Assembly (NCBI GenBank): GCA_030549495.1
Contig: JAUIRK010000969.1
Span: forward strand, 620,001-684,000
DNA from: Nectonema munidae
Taxonomy: Eukaryota; Nematomorpha; Nectonematoida; Nectonematidae
DNA: 64,000 bases
Direction of reading: 5' to 3'
In this document: positions 45,903 to 57,180 of the stretch, piece after piece
How the letters are laid out: the number at the start of each line of letters is the position of its first letter
Position numbering within the stretch: position 1 is the first letter of the stretch
Translations under genes and position numbers: made by a program
Notes under the pieces: model-generated
The model's database searches: none
The model's input: the letters and a program-made list of their open reading frames with translations, nothing else
What the model was told of the DNA's origin: nothing

Positions 45903-46260
45903 CGATATACTTGGTATGCTACTCTATACATTTCGTTGTTTCTTTTTGTTGTCTCGAGTTGTCTTGGCAGACCACTGATATATATACATAAATATATTAC
46001 TAATAATTATTAGAATCATTGTGTCTTAAAGGGATGCAAAAAAACCACTTTTGATCATCTCTATGTTTAAGTGGTATTATAACGAAGTATTAGATTGTCG
46101 AACATAACCCCATCAAGTTTAACTAATAATATAATTACACTAAAAACTTTTGCCTCCCTCCCTAGTGGTCATGCGAGACCACTGAAATTTAATATTTATA
46201 TGGTTTCAAAGATAACATATTTTTATAAATCTCCATTGAATATAAATTAACTAAAATTTT

Positions 46261-46262
46261 AG
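46261..46262 (+). promoter_or_regulatory. Splice acceptor in the TIMP-B 5' UTR
   Basis: AAAATTTTAG ends at 46262, 14 nt before the ATG. Parallel to TIMP-A. Upstream exon and promoter not identified in 45903-46260. Confidence 0.45.
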
Positions 46263-46276
46263 CGGTAAAGGATAAA

Positions 46277-48160
46277 ATGTTTCAATTAAAATTATTGTTG
46301 GCAACAGTTATTGCGCTAGTATTTATTGGAGAAAAGTGTAAAGCTTGTGTTTGCATGTTGAATCATCCTCAAGAAGCGTATTGCTTAAGCACCATAGGTA
46401 AGGCGTCTTTGATATACGATTCAATATATAAAGTGAAATTGTTGCGATTTTTAGCTGTTTTGGCAAGAAGTACTGGTGTTTTGGATGAAAGGTATTTAAG
46501 GAAATTTACAATTGAAGTTGATGAAATTTTAAAGGTATTCGTTTTTAAACTGTCAATATATCTTTCGTGGAATGAATTATTTTTGATTATTGCAAAATTA
46601 GAAAGTAAAAAAGCAAAATAGAGGTAAAATGACCAGATCTACGATCTATGCTTATTTTAAGCACTATTGTGTAATAATATATAATAGCAATAAATAAATA
46701 AGTCTTTGTTGTCGAAGATTTATTCAAAATGATAGTACAAGTCTGAACTAGTGCCATAGTTTGAATTCACAAATGGCATATTCTGACGGATAGTATATAA
46801 GGAATATAGGAATAATTCTTTACTAGTTAAATAAGAATAAAGGGGTGTAATCCTACAAAAAACTAAATTTGCCAAACTTTAAAATTCAACACATAATCTA
46901 TCCACAATATGTGTCCACTACCACCATCTTATCTACAGCCTATACAAATGTGTAAAGCTCTACTTTCTTTTAAATTTCGAAAAAATATCCAATTTTTCAA
47001 AAATGTATGATGGCATAATTCGTTTTTTCACCAATTTTTCCTATTTTCAGAGTGAAACAACTTTCCCAAATAATACTCTTATTGCTTATTCTTCAAAGTT
47101 TACAAATATGTGTGGAATTGCTATGGAAGAAAATGTTCCTTATCTTCTTTCAGGTATGACGGCAACAATTTCGAAGTTACACCTTTTACACATAAATATG
47201 GACCTATTAATCACGAACAAAGGACATTTTAATTTACTTAATTAAACACATTTTATGAAAAATAATTATTCTAATACCAACTCTATACTCGCGACAGACT
47301 TATTTTTATATCCTCAATGACGGGGAGGATGGGGGGATTTTTTACAAAATTCTCTTGTCAACCCACTAAATAATTGATCGCAAATCTGTTGATGTCACTT
47401 ATTTTTCATGGAAATTAATCAAAGCTGTCAATGAATACCAAATATATAAACATCAAAATATATTATAATTTGACATTTCTTTGGCTAAATATTGTCTTAA
47501 ATTGTTTAATAAACTAAATTTTGGTGATTAATTCACCCAAAATATTTCACCTATCAGTAAATTGACTCTTCTGTTTTTGTATTTTCAAGATGAACACGAT
47601 AGTGGTCGAAAATTTATCATTATTCGTTATATTTTCATATGAAGAAATTTTCACCCTTCCTTTATCATTTATGCGAAATTAAGAATGATATACAAATATG
47701 AACCTATTTAGCTAGTCATTTAACCAAAATTGTTCTTTTATCGCGTTAAGACTGGAATTTTGACCAACCAAATTTTTTTTAACAAACTAGCAGTCTCTTC
47801 TTTGTTTAGGTTACTACAATAAAAAGAAAAACAATTTTTTTATCTCGACGTGCGCGTGGAACAAAAAATGGGAAGATTTAACATCCATTCAACAAGATGG
47901 CTGGAAAAACAGCTATAAAAAGAATTGTGATTGTCGTGTAACTTAAATTAATTACTTTTCCTAATTTTTTTAATTCACAATTACTTCAATAGGTCAGCAT
48001 TGTAAGTAGTATTGGAAGTACTCTATCACCTCCATTATCCAATCAATGCCATCTTCCTTTCGGCGATAATTGCAAAAGCCAGTATTCTTTATGCGCAAAG
48101 GAAGATGATGTGTGTGGTTGGACCACTTCTGATGACTTGAGTAAATGTGAAGGCCCCTAA
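46277..48160 (+). CDS. TIMP-B: secreted TIMP-like metalloproteinase inhibitor, 5 coding exons
   Basis: Exons 46277-46397, 46455-46534, 47051-47153, 47810-47937 and 47993-48160 give an unbroken 199-aa protein. Residues 1-23 are a signal peptide. The mature start CVCMLNHPQEAYC has Cys at 1, 3 and 13 as in TIMPs. AVLARSTGV follows, then C88, C116 and C141-D-C143 closing the NTR-like domain. The C-domain has C163, C171, C178, C185 (CGW) and C196. The mature protein therefore has all 12 TIMP cysteines. Exon 2 (80 nt) and exon 4 (128 nt) equal those of TIMP-A, and all intron phases agree (1, 0, 1, 0). Introns are 57, 516, 656 and 55 bp. Best-matching stretches between the two are exon 2 (FTIEVDEILK against YTIEVGEILK) and exon 4. 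Expected to act outside the cell on metalloproteinases; the actual target is not shown by the sequence. Confidence 0.92.
47360..47600 (+). repeat. Fragment of the large satellite-bearing repeat in TIMP-B intron 3
   Basis: Matches about 37320-37530 (CCAAATATATAAACATCAAA against TCAAATATATAAACATAAAA; AATTCACCCAAAATATTTCA against AATTCACTCAAAATATTTCA). Diverged; not spliced into the mRNA. Confidence 0.6.
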
Positions 48161-48263
48161 AAGCTTCAATTAAAAACTAATAATAATGCTTCACAATATT
48201 TAATAGAAACATATTCATGATTTATTAATACTCTACATGATGCTATATTATCTAAATATTTTC

Positions 48264-48269
48264 AATAAA
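48264..48269 (+). terminator. AATAAA polyadenylation signal of TIMP-B
   Basis: AATAAA 103 nt after the TIMP-B stop, in TTTTCAATAAACTTTGG. The first canonical signal after the gene. Confidence 0.55.
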
Positions 48270-48802
48270 CTTTGGCAGAATCATTTACAAACAATTCCAT
48301 GTATCTATGAATATAATATCCTGACCACCCATATATTCGTAAGGTAGCTGTCCATCAATCAGTCTTTCACAGTACATATCCATAAAGCAGTTATTATCCT
48401 TGGATTGATATTGACGCAAAATAGTTCACCTTGAAACACTGTTAAATTAATGTTTTATTGGGATGTCTATATTATTACCAATCAATTCATCACTTATAAG
48501 TATAGGAGTTATGAAGTGCATTCTATTATACCAGAAATACAAAATAAACCAACTTTGAGTAACACAATGGAAGATCTACAAAATGTTCCGCGGGTTAATA
48601 TAATGTAAGATATAAAAGATTTGATATGTATTTTGATTCACATAGCAATTGGGAGATGCACATTTTGAATTTTCAATATAACAACTTACGCGTAATTGAG
48701 TTTAATTAATTTTTTGAAAGAAATGAAAAGAATTAAAATAAAACCATTCTGTATAAACATTTTTAAAAGCTGAGACTATACGATAAAGAGTATTTTTGTT
48801 TA
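48270..48802. other. Non-coding gap
   Basis: No gene or repeat recognised between the TIMP-B end and the hAT element. Confidence 0.4.
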
Positions 48803-49029
48803 CTATACATCAGGGGAAGGCAAATTTCTTAAGGTGGGGCCAGTTGAGATTTCCAGAAACAGCTTGTGGGCCGGAGTGACAATACCTCACCGTGGATACT
48901 GTAATACAGAAATCGTATTATATATTAAAATAGACGATACATACGTATTGTAAAATTTTATTGAAAAAAATATGCACTCAATCAAATCTTTAATGCAGGA
49001 ATTTCATATGAATCAGTGAGAAGGTTGAT

Positions 49030-49830
49030 GTTGTTTGTTATGAAGAAATACTAGGATATTCGGCTAGATGGAAGAGGTGGACAGCTAGGATCTAAGAGCT
49101 GGGAGCGTAGGTGAGACTTTGTGTAATTCATTTTCGAGAAAAGCAGCTTGCAACAGTAAGTGCCACCAAACATGGCAACAATGCGTTTAACATGCGCACT
49201 ATATGCAGGAATATGTTAGGAGAAGCGTGGAATTTTGTTTTGAGTTCATCACTGCATTGCAGCTCTACTAACTCCATCTGAAAAGCAAAAGGCGCGTCGT
49301 CAACAGGAAAATAAAATGGGCCGGTGAAAAGTTTGAAGTCAGCAACCAACGATTTGACTTCTGCGAAACGAGACGCAAATTCATCTTGTAGAGAGGTGAC
49401 TACGCCAGTGAAATTTCCAGATCTACATCCTGAAGGGCATACGTAGCAAGGCGAGAAAAATACATCAAGTGAACATTTGCCAACTGACGCCTCTTCAAAT
49501 GAAGCACAAGATCTGTCACAAGATTGTCTTTGTCTTGCAGCTTTACGTTAAGGTGCAGAAATGTCTGTGAAAAATGCCAAATGAGCGAGTCAACGGGGTT
49601 CAAAAAGGTTCTCAGCGTGGGGCAAGTTATTCTCACAAAAAACTGCCAATTGAGCAGTGTTATTTATCTCAATGCTCTCGACAAAAGCGAGAAAAAAGAC
49701 GATAAGATTTGAGCAGAGGGTCGTGCACGTTGTCTGACATCTCTTTGATAAGACGACAAACAGTTTGGGACAAAAGACTTACGCTCTTGAAAGCTGAGCG
49801 GTGTTCTGGGCAGATAGAGTCTGCTACAAC
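49030..49830 (-). pseudogene. hAT transposase, ZBED5/GTF2IRD2-like C-terminal half
   Basis: Minus strand: LNPVDSLIWHFSQTFLHLNV and KLQDKDNLVTDLVLHLK (49636-49400), then FKLFTGPFYFPVDDAPFAFQ and MELVELQCSDELKTKF (49349-49128), then CFSRK and MNYTKSHLRSQLLDPSCPP (about 49135-49050). These match the LN-KLQGKD and QMELIELQC-LK blocks of this group. The FGSTY-CE-FS segment is shortened to SCFSRK, a deletion. The catalytic core upstream is missing. Confidence 0.8.
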
Positions 49831-50149
49831 TTTCCTTCTCTTTCTTTATTGTAAATAGCTGAGCAAAACAGAAGTCTAGAGAACGAAAATCTCTATCTCG
49901 CCAACTTTCGAAAATATTCTCGATTCCATGATTTTAATTTTTTCTCGAGATTTCCCGTTGTTCGATCAAATTTATTGACTACATTTTTTTCAACTTTTTA
50001 AAATAAAAAATTCAAAATAAATAATTTATAAATAAAAAGAAATTATTAAAAAAACTTTCTAAAATAATCTTTTTAGCTTATTAAATTAACAAAAATTGAA
50101 TAAAATATATATAAATGAGATTTTAGAGTATTGTTTATATACCTTTTTG

Positions 50150-51340
50150 ATTCATTTTTATTGACATTTAAAATGCGAGAAGTTATGGCTAAATCTTTCG
50201 TGTGGAACTTTTTACTAAAATTCCAAACAATTAAAGTACTCAGTGGAATAAATGCAAGAAAAATATAGTATATAAATGTATGGCAACAACTGCGTTTATT
50301 CGTCATTTAAAAAGTAAGCATTCAATGATAAAAATTTAGCTTCAGTGGAAGATTTAAATGTTTTTCACAATTTTTTGAAAAGAGAAAGTTTAAATGAAAT
50401 TATTTTTAACATCGTACGTGTTGATCTTTTTTCAATTCATGGAATAACGAAGAGGGAGTTTATTCAAAGGTCGCTGAAAGAACGTGGTTTTAAACTACCT
50501 CAAAACCCAAATGATGTCACAAAACTTATTTATGAAGAAATAAGAAAAAAAATCTGAAGTTGAAAGTGATACAAGATTTTGTCTTTCACTTGATGAATTT
50601 TCATCAATTAATAATAAAAGGTATTTACTTGAATCTTCATTCAAATGAAGGTAAATTTTATTATTTGGGAATGGTAACAATAAAAGTATCCTTCACTGCT
50701 GGAATACCTCTACATGGAATAAAACTAATGCTTAGAGGGTTTGATCTATTCATGATCATATTCTATCTCTTATAACAGATGGGGCGAGTTTAATGATAAA
50801 ACTTTGGTAATGATAGTGGATGCTTGCATCAAATATGTTAAGCTCATTCGATACATTTGACTATTTGCTATATTTTCTATAAAAAACAAAGTAAAGTACA
50901 AGAAACACTTTTTTTATTCCGAAAAGTAATGATGAAGAAGAACTGGTGTTTGAAATGGAAGTAATCTTGAAAAACCTATATACAATAATTATTTGTGATA
51001 ATGACAAAGAAAAAAGCTAAATTTTAGGGAAACTTTGAGCAAACATAGAAAAATTATTAAAATTTTTTAAAAAGGGATCATACATATTTGACATCCCCTA
51101 CAGGCAAATGGGTAAAATCACGAAAGGGAGGGGGACATTGCTCATTGTAGAAGCCGCTTTTGATTTTATTTTTGATGAATTAAGTTCACTCAATACCTCG
51201 TTTTCTTCCAAGTTAACTCTTTAATTTAAAAAATGAATATCTGTCTCCTAGAATACATGAATTCGAGTAAGAACAACAATTAATTATTGTCTCAAAAAAG
51301 TTGTACACTTCTTGTCAAGGATAAAAGACAAAAAACATTA
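50150..51340 (+). pseudogene. Second hAT transposase fragment (BED to catalytic core)
   Basis: Plus strand: BED-finger tail TAFIRHLKSKHS near 50285-50330; VDLFSIHGITKREFIQRSLK and ERGFKLPQNPNDVTKLIYEE (50420-50545); SEVESDTRFCLSLDEFSSIN with the first catalytic Asp (about 50556-50615); SLITDGASLMIKLW with the second (about 50768-50810); GCLHQIC.AHSIHLTIC (about 50818-50870). Stops and shifts throughout. Opposite in direction to, and of a different subgroup from, the piece at 49030-49830. Confidence 0.75.
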
Positions 51341-51495
51341 AACCCTAATTGCAATGCAGTAGTCAACTGAGTTTTCTGCTAGAGTTTTGCAAGCCAGATT
51401 GCATTGTTAGTACCAAGCAGAATAGCGGGCTGGACGCTAGACCATTGTGGGCCGTATCTCGCCAGTGGCTCGGAGGTTGCCGACCATCTATATAT

Positions 51496-52180
51496 TAGAA
51501 AAAGGGATGTCTATATCTGAAATTTTTTCTTCACTTAATTCTCATTTTTGAATATTAGGAGATATCTTGATCTCTTTTAAGATTTTAGGAAAGATTCATA
51601 AGGAGGAACATGACGGAGCAACACTTTATCATTTAATACTTTGTCACTGACATTTCACATCGTGAAACTTTGACCCAAAAGTTAAATTTCCAATCAAAAA
51701 ATCTTATAAATGTTATAACTATTAGTCACTCAACTACTTAATTAAAAGTGAAATAGTTTTCGCTATAATGGGTATTCATAGTGGAATATGTATATATTTA
51801 GCAAATGAAGCTTACGTTTTTTCTTCAATAATTAAAAGTATAGAAGGAAACAAAAAAATTAATTAAATTAATTTCTGGTGTTTCCCGAATAATAATCATA
51901 TGCTAAATAAAATCAATTTATAAGAATTGACAAAAAATCAAGCATCATTTTATGAAATCCCATAAATTTCATCTTGGCTCTTAGCATACTTCAGCACTCA
52001 AGACTTACGCGGTTAAAATGAATTTTAGATGATTTGTTTCTGATTGCTAGCTAATAACTATTATAAACTGATAAGTTAGTTAGATATATTTCAAATCATA
52101 AATTGAAAGGCAATAGTACTTCCTCTTCATATTCGGCTAAGGTGACATAGCAATATGTTATTAAATGCAAAAAAAATGTA
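51496..52180. other. Non-coding gap
   Basis: AT-rich, no feature recognised. Confidence 0.4.
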
Positions 52181-52481
52181 GTTCTTTGTTTATAAAAGTC
52201 ATCTAAATTTAACGCCTTCGCAAGACGGATGATTTTTTGCATACGCGAAAGACGGATATATGCCGTAAAACTCCCAAAATGAAAATTTAATATAAAAGGG
52301 CAATATTCTCGATTTTATTAATATTATGCTACATTTTCAAGATATTCACTTTCTATTTCTTACTAAACAACTGTTTAATCCTTTAGAAACGCTAAAATAT
52401 ATTTTGATTTTAACGCCATCTATGAAAATAAATTTGAAAAAGTACAACTACATAAAAATGGAAAGAATTCATTGTCTAAGC

Positions 52482-52674
52482 CAGCGTTTTTCAAACTTAT
52501 TTTCCTGCGACCCATAGCAAGAACCACAGTTTGCATCGCTACCCATAATACTTAGGTGTAATAAGACAAACTCTGTTCACTAGATTCATTTATTCAGCAT
52601 CTTTTTTGTCACGCCCCATTTTATTTTTCACACGACCCACTGAAGGGTAGGGACCCACAGTTTGAAAAAAGCTG
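52482..52674. mobile_element. hAT MITE with 8-bp target duplication
   Basis: Left end CAGCGTTTTTCAAACTTATT, right end CAGTTTGAAAAAAGCTG; flanks GTCTAAGC (52474-52481) and GTCTAAAC (52675-52682). 193 bp. Confidence 0.8.
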
Positions 52675-52682
52675 GTCTAAAC

Positions 52683-53035
52683 CATTGGTTCTCAACCTTT
52701 TTTTATCCATGGATCCCTTTTCTCTTCTTTTTTTATTGGTGGATCCCTCATAAAAATTGGACATAAAAAATATTTTATTTTAATATTTTTCACTAATAAA
52801 ATTTTTAAGTTTTTGATAAAGAAAATAGTATATGATTATAATTCATATTGAAATGAGAGCAAACCAATTTTAATTCAATTTTTATAATAATTATAGTGAA
52901 AAATTTACTTTTTTTTTTAATAGAAATGGTTATGAGCTGGTTTTCTTCGTTTTACCATCAAAATATCATTGATCACATCAAATTTATAATATTTCGCCTC
53001 TGGACCCCTGAATTATTATGTGGACGCCGGTTGAA
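52683..53035. mobile_element. hAT (Charlie-type) MITE
   Basis: Left end CATTGGTTCTCAACCTTTTT, right end GCCGGTTGAAAAGCCAG. It starts exactly at the end of the previous MITE's target duplication, so it landed beside it. No clear second duplication on the right. The interior resembles 42926-43225 near the left end. Confidence 0.65.
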
Positions 53036-53341
53036 AAGCCAGGGAAACTAAAAATTCTTTATATCACTAGAAGCTTCTTTTATGCATGATTTATTTGTTT
53101 GTAGAAATGCGTACATCCGTAAGTTGTCGTCAAAATTATATTAGAAGTATATGAAGTATATAAATAATCGTCAGATCATCAGATCAGTATTTATTTCTAT
53201 TATTCTTGTGACCTTGAAACACTTTTCATTGATATTTTTCCTTACTGTAAACAAACGAGCCACCTTAATATCTGTTTACAAATCATCTGGCCTTAAAGCA
53301 TTTTTCTATGAAAAGCGTATTCATATCATAAATTCGAAAAC

Positions 53342-53602
53342 TTGTTCATTATAATGTCTTCCATCTTCGGTTTTTTCTCTTCTTACGGGTCGAGCATTTC
53401 TTCTTATACATACTCTCATGATTCTGAAACTTTAACATATGTATATGAGGATTCTCAATCTTCGAATGAAACTTTTAGTGTTTCGGATAGTTTTGTTGCT
53501 CCGGGTGGTACATTTTTCAATGGGAACCTTTATCCTCAACATATGGCAGACCATTTTCTCAAAATATTAGAAATCGTTGGAGAGTTCCTTGGATATTTTT
53601 AA
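53342..53602 (+). CDS. Short ORF, unidentified
   Basis: 86 aa (second Met: MSSIFGFFSSYGSSISSYTY), serine/tyrosine- and acid-rich, then an aromatic C-terminal part (ADHFLKILEIVGEFLGYF). A serine-rich acidic start is what piggyBac transposases have, and the position fits the 5' end of copy 3, but no conserved block is present. May be chance. Confidence 0.3.
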   Translation: MFIIMSSIFGFFSSYGSSISSYTYSHDSETLTYVYEDSQSSNETFSVSDSFVAPGGTFFNGNLYPQHMADHFLKILEIVGEFLGYF

Positions 53603-54593
53603 ACTATTTTTTACTCAAGAGATTATTTGTCACATATTTCGCTGCACTAAAACAAAAATGGATGAAGTTTTTTTGCAAGTTTATTTAATTTTCTCTTTCA
53701 TTTGTATGTAACGTAATTCTGAATGTTGAAATAAGATTAGGGATGTAGCAATTCCACATTTTGCCAATATATTATATTTGCCATTCACCGATTCCGATCA
53801 TGATTCCTATACCTTGTCTTACCATAATTTTGCCAAAACATTAGGGACGTACATCCGCCCTTAAAATTTTTTTGGGGGTGTGAAACCCATTTTGCAAAAC
53901 CATGTCGCCCTTCTGAATGTGCGTCTCTCTCTGTACAATCATGTATATGTATATATACAAGCATATACATTTATATATAATTTTACCTTGGCTATTATTT
54001 ATCTTATTTTTAAGTGGAAAAATTTGAAAAAAAATGCAATTTAAAATCTATTTACAATTATATAATATCCACAAATTCAAAAAACTTAAATAGGCTTTTT
54101 CATAAAAGTTTTTAAAAAATAACAAATAAGAGACTAATTGTTTCTTTAATTGAGCTTTATCTTAGTTAAAAAATAAAATTAAAACTTCTCGTGTTAAAAT
54201 GCACAAATATTAATTTTTCCCCAACTTCGCAAGTTGGTGACCTATACTACCATTTGGCTGCGATCCTCCCTAATGAAGATTTTAAAATGGATAAAAATCG
54301 TATTGATTATATATCGTGCTTATAACTTTTAAGTCCTTCCACCTCCAAAATTTTAAAAAATAAATGATTTGATTCAGTAATTTTTTTGACTCATAAATAA
54401 AAAACTGCTTATAGACTTTTTTTATTTTGTAAAAGTGAAATTAATCATTAGCAAAATTTGAAATACCGTTATGATAAATTTTCAATTTGTGATTTGTTCG
54501 CGTATTTTTCTACTCTTTTTTTCATTGCTCAAGCTAAAAATAAACGCCTTGACATAAAGTATCTATTTTCACAAAAAAACGGAGAGCCTTTTC

Positions 54594-54754
54594 CAGTGGC
54601 GTAGCCAAAAATGGAAGTTGAGGGGGGGGGCATGCAAGGAATTTAGGGGGCAAGCATATTGGAAATAAAATTATTTGGGGGGGGGGGGGGGGGGGGGGGG
54701 CAGAAAAGGTATTTGGGGGGGGACTGCCCCCCCCCCCCTCTGGCTACGCCACTG
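54594..54754. mobile_element. hAT MITE with perfect 8-bp target duplication
   Basis: Ends CAGTGGCGTAGCCA and TGGCTACGCCACTG are exact inverses; flanked by GCCTTTTC on both sides (54586-54593, 54755-54762). 161 bp, mostly poly-G (a run of about 24 at 54677-54700) and poly-C. A young insertion, in the piggyBac copy 3 region. Confidence 0.9.
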
Positions 54755-54762
54755 GCCTTTTC

Positions 54763-55853
54763 TAAAAGCTGTGATGAATTGAGATATGTTCATTTTAATT
54801 CATGTGTTCATCCGCTTTGGTGTCAGGAGGGAAAGAAATCTCAACGATAAGTTGTCCCGATCATTTTTTTCAAAGCTGCCATAAGTATTTCACTCCTCAT
54901 GACTATGTTACCATAGATGAACAACTTATAAAGTTTCGCAGCAAATCTTTTTTGAAAATTTACGATCGATACAAACCTGAGCATTATGGAATCAAATGTT
55001 ACCATTGCAATGATGCTCGTAACTATTACATTTTAGCACCTCAAATTTATGTTACAGGATTGATAGACAAACGCTATTTTGCTTCGGAAGAAATTGTGAA
55101 GACTTGCAACACAAGCAGAACTGCCTCATGGTTCTGGAATTTTTACTGATCGTTTTTTTACTTCACACAATCTTTGTAAATGGGCAAAATTAAATAATTA
55201 TAGAACCATAAGAGCTAACCGCAGATTCATGCCTCTAGTTATTAGACCTCAGTATTTAAAAGACTTAAAGTAGTTTAACTGAGTATTACAAAACACGCCA
55301 CTAAGAATTTTAAAGTTGTATGTTTTGTCCTCAGAGCACTTGAGTATGATAAATTTGATAGGTGAAAAACATAACCTGAAACATTGATAGAATATAACAA
55401 ATATAAATCAGGTGTAGATGTTAGTAATAGAATGCTGAGGGAGTTCACAACATATATAAACCCTCAAGGAGATGGCCTTTTCTGAAATTTTGAAATTATC
55501 TGGACATTGTAGCTCACAATAGCTGGATAATACAAAAGTACAATTATCCAGAATTTTTTCCTTCAACTCGCAAAAATGGGAGAAAGTACTTCATCAGAGA
55601 TTTATCGTTGAAGTTAAGTGAACTATCAATGCGAGCAAGGTGCAATGATCCCTTTACACACCGTCTTAGAAGAGATCTCATAAGTTTCTATGGAAATGAG
55701 CAAGATTCAATTCAACCATCTACTTCTACACGAGGATATTGTTATGTTTTCACTTGTAAACCTAGAAAAAGAACCACAATAAAGTGTTCTAAATGCAACA
55801 AATCAGTCTGTAAATCGCATACAATTTATTTGTGTGAAAAATATGACAAATAA
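54763..55853 (+). pseudogene. piggyBac transposase, copy 3, broken
   Basis: 54770-54900, in shifted frames: EGKKSQR then DKLSRSFFQ-like traces. 54880-55149: CHKYFTPHDYVTIDEQLIKF (catalytic Asp kept), RYKPEHYGIKCYHCNDARNY and VTGLIDKRYF. 55150-55600 is traceable but full of stops (for example YKSGVDVSNRML near 55405-55435). 55608-55853: C-terminal tail with the cysteine finger CYVFTCKPRKRTTIKCSKCN then KSVCKSH. Closest in layout to copy 2 at 1859-4260 but clearly diverged. Confidence 0.85.
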
Positions 55854-56322
55854 TCTTTCATATCTTCATATTTTTTTATTATCATTGAAAATTGTAATGC
55901 TTTGTTTTTAACTAATTTCATTTTTTCTTAATTTTAATCTAAAATAAAGTTTTTTCATGAAATATTTTATCTTTTTTTATAAAAAAAAATTTTCTGACAA
56001 AAATTAGGGCTGTTATAGAAATAGATGTGATACTTTGAATATAGGGTTTGTATATGTTAGTAGGCTAAATCTGCAATTCAATAATGTATTATTGGAGTAA
56101 AACTCCCAATTCCGTCTTGCGAGTCTTTGTTTATAAAAGTCATCTAAATATTAACGATAATTAAAAGATCTTTAAGATTGTAAAATTTGGAATTGAATTG
56201 TGTTATCAAATAATTTTTAGTAATTTTTTTTTTGTTCATGTTTTTCAATGGTTCCTTTTGAATTATACGATAATTAATTACTAACCCACACTTTTAAATT
56301 CCTTTTTTTCATCAGCAAAAGA

Positions 56323-56970
56323 ATGGATGAGAGCATAAGTGCTGTTTTAAGAGCTGCTTCAATAGATGGTTTAAAGTCTCTTTTATCCAGAAATTTTAAT
56401 AAAGAAAGTATCAGCAAAGCCTTGCTATATTTGGTGGAAGAACGTAACAAAAATGCTGATGAAGCTAAGGACTTTAGCATCTCAAAAAAAATGGACTCTT
56501 TACAAGATTTATTGAAATTTAAAAAAGAACTCAAGACTTCTTTTGATAACTATAGATTTTCCCAATCTGATGAATCAAAAATGTCTTACTCTTTTGTTAC
56601 AAAGTCTTCATGTCATGAGCCCAATTTGATTTCTTAAGATAGTACATCTTTTAACAAATTTTCGCAAGAAAACAAACCTTTTAATTTTGAATCATCAATA
56701 CTCATCCCTAACTTTTTTGAAGATGAAACCAAGAACATTATTGAGGATACTTTTAAAGATGAAGACAAGGATATTATGGAGGATACTGAAAATACGTTAC
56801 AAAATGATACAAAAAAATTGAAAGATGAAAGAATTAATGATAAAACAAAGAAAGATATTGATTTTTTAATAGATTCAAAACGTAAACCCTGTAAAAACAA
56901 ATTATGTATAAAGCGAAAAGATAAAGAACAATTCTTTATTATTAGAAACATCAACAAACAATTAAAATAA
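56323..56970 (+). CDS. Unknown lysine- and acid-rich ORF, interrupted once
   Basis: A frame of about 215 codons kept in one phase with a single interruption. It starts MDESISAVLRAASIDGLKSL, a helical stretch with SKALLYLVEERNKNADEA, continues acidic (FFEDETKNIIEDTFKDEDKD) and ends basic (KRKPCKNKLCIKRKDKEQFF). A CTTTTTTTCATCAG acceptor-like site lies 11 nt upstream of the ATG, so it may be an exon. No family recognised. The low-complexity Lys/Asp/Glu content in AT-rich DNA limits confidence. Confidence 0.4.
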
Positions 56971-57054
56971 TCTGAAAGAATTTTTAGTGAAAAATGAAAT
57001 AAACTGGGAAAACTTGAAGCAAAAAATTTCGGGCTTTTGTCTGAAAAATCTTGA

Positions 57055-57180
57055 TGCATGTCCATTTTTTTTATCAAAATCAATCAAACCTGTCAAAAAA
57101 TTGATTTATATTTGACAGCTCATCTCAAAAAGGAACTTTTTATTTAAATAATTATATAAAGTTTTTTACACATGTATACT
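57055..57180 (+). repeat. Single 150-bp satellite unit
   Basis: ATCAATCAAACCTGTCAAAA...AAGTTTTTTACACATGTATA, near-identical to the arrays at 32320 and 36208. It ends at the start of the next element, inside TATAC. Confidence 0.85.

Larger units (their letters stand above)
48811..51487. mobile_element. hAT element with degraded ends and two divergent hAT fragments
   Basis: Left end CAGGGGAAGGCAAATTTCTT, right end GGAGGTTGCCGACCAT; flanked by CTATACAT (48803-48810) and CTATATAT (51488-51495), 7 of 8. Both end regions carry a GTGGGCC patch typical of Charlie-type hATs. Inside, one transposase piece reads left on the minus strand and a different one reads right on the + strand, so a second hAT has probably been inserted. 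Confidence 0.65.
52215..56123 (+). mobile_element. piggyBac region, copy 3, flanked by a ~33-bp direct repeat
   Basis: Inverted ends TCGCAAGACGGAT (52218-52230) and ATTCCGTCTTGCGA (56109-56122). Directly outside, TCTTTGTTTATAAAAGTCAT and following bases to TTAACG occur on both sides (52183-52214 and 56124-56156). Both copies contain a TTAA. A piggyBac transposase on the + strand lies inside, near the right end as expected. The element is inflated by three hAT MITEs and other sequence. Confidence 0.5.
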
